From Gonatopus flavifemur (lineage: Eukaryota; Arthropoda; Insecta; Hymenoptera; Dryinidae): 64,000 nt of DNA. The notes under the pieces were generated by a model that worked only from the letters and a program-made list of their open reading frames with translations, searched no databases and was not told where the DNA came from. Where the stretch lies: positions 620,001 through 684,000 of the forward strand of contig JAFFJZ010000047.1 of assembly GCA_018340375.1 (NCBI GenBank), read 5' to 3'. Below are positions 57,960-64,000 of this stretch, in pieces (the stretch's first letter is position 1; each line of letters begins with the position of its first letter). Position numbers and translations under genes: made by a program.

Positions 57960-60900
57960 ATTTTCGAATAATTTGTCAGAAAAGATTTGGCTCGGGTTGC
58001 ATCGTCGGGATTGCTGAGTATCCCCTTAAGAGCTTTCGAACGTGGTAGAACTATAAATATGTAGGTACACAAATACAGAATATAGGTATAGTCTAAGCGA
58101 GAGAAACTTTGCGCCAAACGTTTGTGTGGAATAGAAATTGATGTGAAATTTAAAAAATATTTTACCATAGTGCTTACCTGGGATTGCGCCGTGAACATAA
58201 ATCTAGCAGTAAAATCACTCTCCATTCCCTAAAAAACATTCGTGATTACGCGAGATGATTTGACATTTCGTCGTCGCCATATTGATTTCGAAAATATCTT
58301 GAGATGCAACTGGCAGCTGCGTTTCAAAGTGAACATTTGATTATTGTTTATTATATTCAAAATTTCAAGGTTTTCGAAATAATCAATCGATTGATGGAAT
58401 TTTTCAATATTGCACGTGATTTATCGTAATAGAACTTATATGTATATACAAATGAAACTATTCCGCATGGAAAAATTACGTTACACTTCCCATGAACCCT
58501 TCATAAATGTGATTGAATTGAGATCGATTATTTTGGTTATTATCCCGCATAAGATTTGATCGACAAAATTTTTATTCATTTATAAAGAAAGAGGACCATT
58601 TGTTTAGAGAAAGAACGATCTTTGATTATGATGAACGAATTGTACGTGTAACGGTCAATTACCGATACATCGTTTTCTCCACATTATTCTACATACGGTT
58701 ATGTAAAATATTGATTTCATACACACATGCATAGTCCACGGGAAATGCAACGCAATTTTTACACTGGAATATTTGTTTATGCGGAATAAAATCAACGATA
58801 TACATTATCACTTTCACAGCACATTATGGGGTGAAATTGTAGAAAATTCGCGATTGAAAAAATTTTTTTTTGTTATTCTGAACATGGTAATGAAAAAATA
58901 CTTACTCCAAAACGTCGCTTTTAACTGCATTTTGCGATATTCTCAAAAGCAACACGGGGACGGCGAACTATCAAATCGTCTCACGTATTTACGAATTTTT
59001 TACAGGGAATAGAGGTAAAGCCCACACCCAGAGATATTCATTATCAAAAAATACTCGTTTTCCCATTAGTCGGGGGATATACTTGACATAACGATTTTAT
59101 ATACCTGGCTTGAGATCACAAATTGATGAGGAAAAACAGTAATTTTTCATGCTCCGAAGTTTGAAAATTAAAACCAGAGAGAGATGAGAATTCATGTTGA
59201 AAAACAGTAATCTTTTATCATACAAATTGTAAACGGAAATTCTTAATTGATGACACTGATATGAATTGAAAACCATCCCATTTTCAAGATGGTTGCGTGG
59301 CTTCGGGGAAATAAGCCAGGTTTGTGATCACGAACAATGATGTTCGATGCCGGTGAGGATGAAATTTTTTTTTCGATTGAATAACGCTATAAAAAATTAC
59401 TGATATTCCCTATCAATTTGTAATCACATGTCAAGTATATCCCTCGCCTACTGACAAAAACCAGTAATTTTTAATGATGAATTCTTCTCAGTGCAGGTAA
59501 ACACTGGGTAATCCCAGGTGAGCACAGTGGTATAATATTTTTTCGTATCAATTACTATTCCGCACAACCGTTTGGCGCAAAATAGCAATTGAGATGAAAT
59601 TTGAAAAATATTACACCATAATGCCTGGAAGTACGCCTTGAATATGAATCCAGCGGTGGAATCCAAGGGCGTATCCAGGGGAGGGGTCCAAGAGGTCCGG
59701 ACCCCCCCCCCCCAAATCTAGCATTTTTTCGTTTTTTATATATCTATATATTTCGTATATATACATTCGGATATATATAGATATATACATCCTTAACATA
59801 GGCCCCTTCCAAAAAAAAGTTCTGGATACGCCCTTGGTGAAATCATTGTCGATTCATATATATAAAGAAAAATTCGTACATACGTCAGACGATTTGACAT
59901 TTCGTCACCGCCATGTTAAATTTGGAAATATCGTGAAATAAAGTTGGAGGTTGCGTTTTGGAGAAACCTAAACATTCTTTCTATGGTCAGAATATCAAAG
60001 TTTTTTTCCATGATTATAAAGCTCTTCAAAAGTCCACACTGTAAAACAAAATATGTTGTAAAAGTGTTGTAACGTATATAATTGACATTACTTATCATAA
60101 AATACATTTCAGTATGAAAATTATGTCATATTTCTCGTGAACTATACTTTTTTGAATGACATAAAATTTTAACATAAACGTACGTAGAATCATAATCAAA
60201 ACGATTTATCGGTAATTGACCGTTACACGTACAATTCGTTCATCATAATCAAAGATCGTTCTTTCTCTAAATAAATGGTCCTCTTTTTTTATAAATGAAT
60301 AAAAATTTTGTCGATCAAATTTTATGCGGGATGATAACCAAACTAATCGATCTCAATTCAATCACATTTATGAAGGGTTCATGGGAAGTGTAATGTAATT
60401 TTTCCATGCGGAATAGTTTCATTTGTATATACATATGAGTTCTATCACGATAAATCACGTGCAATATTGAAAAATTCCATCAATCGATTGATTATTTCGA
60501 AAACCTTGAAATTTTGAATATAATAAAAAATAATCAAATGTTTACTTTGAAACGCAGCTGCCACTTGCATCTTAAGATATTTTCAATATCAACATGGTGA
60601 CAACGAAATGTCAAATCGTCTCGCGTATTCACGAATTTTTTACAGAGAATGGAAAGTGATTTCACCGCTACATTTATATTTATGGCGCAATCCCAAATAA
60701 GCACTACGGTGAAATATTTTTTAAATTTCACATCAATTGCTATTTTGCACAAAAGTTTGGAGCAAAGTTTTCCTCGCTTCAACTATACCTATGTGCTATA
60801 TGTGTGTACCTACACATTCACAGTTCTACTGTGCTCGAGGGCCCTTAAGCACGCATTGCAACAGTAATTTCGCCATTTACGGGTCTGGTGCGGACCTGGT
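57960..60900. repeat. Inverted-repeat block (foldback) with internal sub-repeats
   Basis: 57,960-58,700 pairs with about 60,180-60,900, for example TGATGAACGAATTGTACGTG (58,629) with its complement near 60,225, and GCAACTGGCAGCTGCG (58,307) with CGCAGCTGCCACTTGC (60,554). A unit with CAAATCGTCT(C/A)ACG and GAATTTTTTACAG occurs at about 58,215, 58,975, 59,890 and 60,615 in both orientations. Another inverted pair near 59,070-59,110 and 59,430-59,470 (GGGGGATATACTTGACAT) suggests a nested MITE. No coding region is recognised. Confidence 0.72.
59664..59836. mobile_element. hAT MITE with CAAGGGCGTATCCAG ends
   Basis: Ends CAAGGGCGTATCCAGG and CTGGATACGCCCTTG, flanked by GTGGAATC (59,656-59,663) and GTGAAATC (59,837-59,844), an 8-bp duplication with one mismatch. 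The short interior includes a run of 13 C and an ATATATAGATATATAC stretch. Confidence 0.9.
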
Positions 60901-61230
60901 ACAGCTCTATTGCATGCATGTTCTGGGCTTGGTGCGGTCTTGGTGCGAACACGTTCCGGGATTTATCGCCCATCGTCATTCACTGTGTGCGGGTTTAGTG
61001 CAGCTATGGTGCAATCGTGTTGCGGGTGTACGGTTCGCCAAACGGCCTTGGTGCAAACGTGGTGCGGGCGTAATCATTTTTGTGTGCAGGAGTGTTGCAG
61101 ATGTGGTGCAGGCATATACGGTACTGTTATGGGCGTGGTGCGGGTGCTTACAGTATTATTGCGGGTTCAGTACAGATGCGCCCGCAACACATCCGTAACA
61201 GTACCGTATATTTTCATTTCAGCGATTTAA
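60870..61230. repeat. GTGCGGG-rich degenerate repeat
   Basis: Many GGTGC(G/A)(G/A/T) motifs (TCTGGTGCGGACCTGG, TTGGTGCAAACGTGGTGCGG, GCGTGGTGCGGGTG) spaced about 30 bp, inverted relative to 57,240-57,460. Two overlapping forward frames stay open because of base composition; no product is recognised. Confidence 0.55.
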
Positions 61231-61518
61231 AAATTTTAACTCGGGAGTCTAATATTTGACCGATTTGGATGAATTTTTTTTAATCTTATCGTTATGAAAT
61301 TCGCTATATCATAGACCTGCAAGTTTTTTGAAATAAAAGTACAATCCAATATGGCGGATACAATATGTTCGTCAGTGTATAGGAATTTCGCGGTATTGAA
61401 TGTATTTGCGTGGAAGAAAGTACATACCTAAACTCACAATCCTTCTTAAGCATTTTCCGTTTGAAAAATAACATATCCGAGTATCTGGATTAATTTATAA
61501 TATTAATAAAGAATGAAT
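61231..61518. other. Non-coding spacer
   Basis: Includes CAATATGGCGGATACAATATG near 61,350, a motif also seen in the 14.4-15.0 kb repeats. Nothing else is recognised. Confidence 0.4.
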
Positions 61519-62240
61519 TCATAACTTATAACACTTAAAATCGAAGAAGATTTGTTTGAAACTATTTTAATTACACATATTCTATTTATATTAAACATAA
61601 TTCATAACTCATAACTCATAATACTCAAAATCTAACGAGTGAACTCATAACACTTGAAATCAAAGAATATTTGTTTCAAACCATTTCAATTACACATATT
61701 CTATTTATATCAAACACAACTCATAAATCATAACTCATAATACTCAAAATCTGACGAGTGAACTCATACACTGAGAGAAAAAATTTCCGGGAACAATAGA
61801 ATATTTAATTAAATAGTCGCCATAAAATACTTAATTGATATAAATAAACTTTCATTGACTCGATAAAATATTTATTCAATCGAATAAATATTTAATATGC
61901 TATGAAATATTTCATCACCCGTGTGGAAAAATTTTCAGAATGATATATAATTTTTATATAATTATATATAATTTTTATATAATTATATAAAAATTATGTA
62001 CAAACCATATTGAATGATATATAAATTATATATAATTTCGAAAACTTTTCTACTTGGGGAATGGAAACACTTATTTAATTGAGTCAATGAAAGTTTATTC
62101 GAATCAATTAAGTATTTTATGGCGACTATTCAACTAAATATTTTATTGTTCCCGGAAATGTTTTCTCTCAGTGTAACACTTAAAATCAAAGAACATTTGT
62201 TTCAAACTATTTTAATTATACATATTCTATTTATATTGAA
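61519..62240. repeat. ~120-bp AT-rich tandem repeats (interrupted)
   Basis: Units with ACACTT(A/G)AAATC(G/A)AAGAA, ATTTGTTT(G/C)AAAC and AATTACACATATTCTATTTA begin near 61,530, 61,650 and, after the MITE, 62,176. Three copies; the third was split from its start by the MITE at 61,769. Confidence 0.85.
61769..62173. mobile_element. MITE with CACTGAGAGAAAAAATTTCC ends, TA duplication proved by neighbour repeat
   Basis: Ends CACTGAGAGAAAAAATTTCC and GGAAATGTTTTCTCTCAGTG, flanked by TA (61,767-61,768 and 62,174-62,175). The preceding tandem unit reads GAACTCATAACACTTGAAAT near 61,641 with one TA, the empty state. The interior contains a smaller symmetrical AT-rich insertion (about 61,919-62,060). 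Confidence 0.94.
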
Positions 62241-62425
62241 CAAACATCACTTTTATTTTTGTTAATATTTTTAAAAAGTCAAAAAAATTTTTTCGTCATA
62301 TATTTTTTCACATTTTTTTTTATCCTATAACATTTTCTGTATGGATTTAGAAATTACTATGAAGAAATTATTATATTAATTATAAAATCATTCTTGTTTT
62401 ATAATACACAAGCTTGCCCTTCATT

Positions 62426-64000
62426 TTAATTCATTAACAAATCTTCAGCTTCAGCGGATAAATCTTTGGGTGTTTTTCCTTGTTTTATCCTTATACTACT
62501 AATTGAAGGATCTGATCCAATTAGCAGGTAATGCATAATGTCTTCATCCGTAGATTTTCGTGACTGCATTCTGCTGTTTTGAGCTCGAGCTTTTCTAAAA
62601 ATTTTATTATTTGCCTCTCGCGCTTCTTCCGAGAGACATCCAATTGGCAAACCTGAATGCTTAATGCGGTCACTACCGTGTAATAAAATTTCATGGACAG
62701 ATGGTGGCATTCTATACCAGGGATATAGATTAATCCAAAGTTCAGCAGTATCTGGACAATATCTCTCAAATTTCTGGCGATCTATTTCCTGTTCACATGC
62801 TAATACCTGCAGAATATTACCGAGTCGTATTATCAAATTTTCATTTAATCCAACAATTTCAGCTACGGATTCAGCTTCTGCCAAAAAGTACGCGCAACAT
62901 TTCCAGTATTTGTTGTTCCTGACCCTTGTTTCACAACATCTACAGTGAATGACAATTTGAATTTATAATTTTTTTGAATCATCTTTTTCCTCTCAATTTT
63001 AAAAATTTCATCGTCTCCTCTTGCACAGCTTTTTCCAAAATCTCAATGATATGAAATATGTAATAAATGTTTCATAAAACGTATCCAACAATGTAAAGTT
63101 GAAAGTCCAAATTTGTAATTATCTCCGTTGCATGAGAGACTTTCAATGTATTTTAGATTATTGATATTTTTGGGACTTACTCCGCATATATTACAACAAC
63201 TTGAGAATTTCTGACCGGTTAAAATATTACATATTTTACCATCAATCATTGTGCATTTCATGTTAAAAGTTACAACAAATGATATATCTTTCATCACCAT
63301 ACATGCGGACTCAAGTCGAAGATATCTGAATAAAATTTGTATTCATTCATTGTAATGCGATGAATTTCTTCAACAAATTCAAACTTAATTGCTCGACAAA
63401 AACTGACTGATGAAGGTCTTGTACTTTTTCCGTATAATATTATTATCATTAGTAAGCAACTAAATGGGCACAAAAGAAATCACAAATACTGCACCATCAA
63501 GATTTTCTTCCTCAACTTCATTATCATCAATATCATCATCATCGTCAGTATTAGTTGACTGCTGATATTTTTGTGAAGAATCCATTTTTGCTGACCATTT
63601 CTGTCTAGTAGTTTGTTGTCCAGAAGCGCCATTCATTCTCCATTTTCCATATAAAATTAATTCTTTATCGTGTAATTCATGAAGAGTAGTGCTATATAAT
63701 GTTAACGGTATCCTTTCGACAGTATGATTGATTAATAACTCAACATTAACGCTTGCGCCTAAGTCACTGACATCAAAATCTGCTGGGTAGCACTTTTCTT
63801 TTGCACTCTCAACTGCATCATACGGAGGATATAACGCACTTCCATGTATGTTCTTATCATAAATTCGCGTCTTTTAATACTTGGCTTTCGTTAAATCTAA
63901 ATCGAAATACATAGCTAAAACATTATCGATGTTATTTTCATTTTTATTAACATCATTTTCCTTATCCGAATCGCTATCGGATTGATTCTGCAAGTGTGCG
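62426..64000 (-). pseudogene. Decayed transposase-like gene (MIDGK/CxxC/LHxWIR family), partial
   Basis: A large insect repeat-associated protein, read on the minus strand across several broken frames. In order from the right edge: VLAMYFDLDLTKAKY, LYPPYDAVESAKEKCYP, INHTVERIPLTLY, NGASGQQ, an acidic linker, VFVISFVP, GKSTRPSSVSFCRAIKFEFV, FNMKCTMIDGKICNILTG, SSCCNICGVSPKNINNL, FGLSTLHCWIRFMKHLLH, VKQGSGTTNTGNVARTF, VGLNENLIIRLGNILQVLAC, LYPWYRMPPSVHEILLHGSD and LPIGCLSEEAREANNKIF, ending LLMN-stop at 62,426. Stops include one after AKY (about 63,870) and one after SFVPI; a frameshift lies near 62,884. The order of an Asp-containing DGK block, a CxxC pair and LHxWIR recalls the RAG1/Transib core, but I am not sure of that link. 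The N-terminus is outside the window. Confidence 0.8.

Noticed and set aside
60737..61230. 153- and 106-codon overlapping frames
   Set aside because: They follow from GTGC-rich degenerate repeats; both frames are open at once and neither resembles a protein.

Overview
The window looks like eukaryotic nuclear DNA from an insect. It is AT-rich, has almost no open coding sequence, and is packed with nested DNA transposons (mariner, a DD41D Tc1/mariner relative, piggyBac, several hAT types, many MITEs and long foldback elements). I recognise only one host gene: the first coding exon of lipin (phosphatidate phosphatase, insect Lpin type), on the minus strand at 32,539-32,727, with a canonical splice donor and an upstream 5' region carrying two CACGTG boxes and a CCAAT box. 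No second lipin exon is visible to its left, so positions 1-32,538 are probably all first intron. The order may be Hymenoptera, but that is a guess.

Layout. 1-8,339: a 31-bp satellite, 269 monomers in unbroken register, with a higher-order repeat of about 72-74 monomers. 8,340-8,962: the outer arm of the foldback transposon that carries this satellite. 9-13 kb: MITEs and a broken piggyBac gene. 13.5-16.1 kb: an inverted array of ~178-bp repeats. 16,111-25,038: a large foldback element (here F1) that contains a complete nested foldback (Z2, 16,784-19,432) with 9-bp target duplications; Z2's core is the same 31-bp repeat family as the satellite. 25,039-26,514: another partial Z copy. 26,914-30,731: a young foldback (F2) with a perfect 9-bp target duplication. 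30.7-33.6 kb: the lipin 5' end.

33.6-64 kb lies upstream of lipin and is a stack of nested elements: a four-level nest at 33.6-34.7 kb; GGAT-rich foldbacks with CCCTGCT ends (35.4-46.8 kb) interrupted by a mariner relic and a 4.85-kb hAT element that itself hosts five smaller insertions; a CCGG-rich foldback (47.8-48.8 kb); a hAT foldback (49.9-53.3 kb) carrying a fragment of an insect gene in both arms; a DD41D transposon with two nonsense codons (53.7-56.1 kb); an inverted-repeat block (57-61 kb); and a decayed transposase-like gene at the right edge.

The most interesting thread is that foldback elements with ACGTCCGTT or GTGAATGTG ends and 9-bp target duplications carry internal tandem arrays, and one of these arrays appears to have grown into a satellite with higher-order structure. 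Several junctions are proved inside the window by comparing filled with empty copies of the same site.
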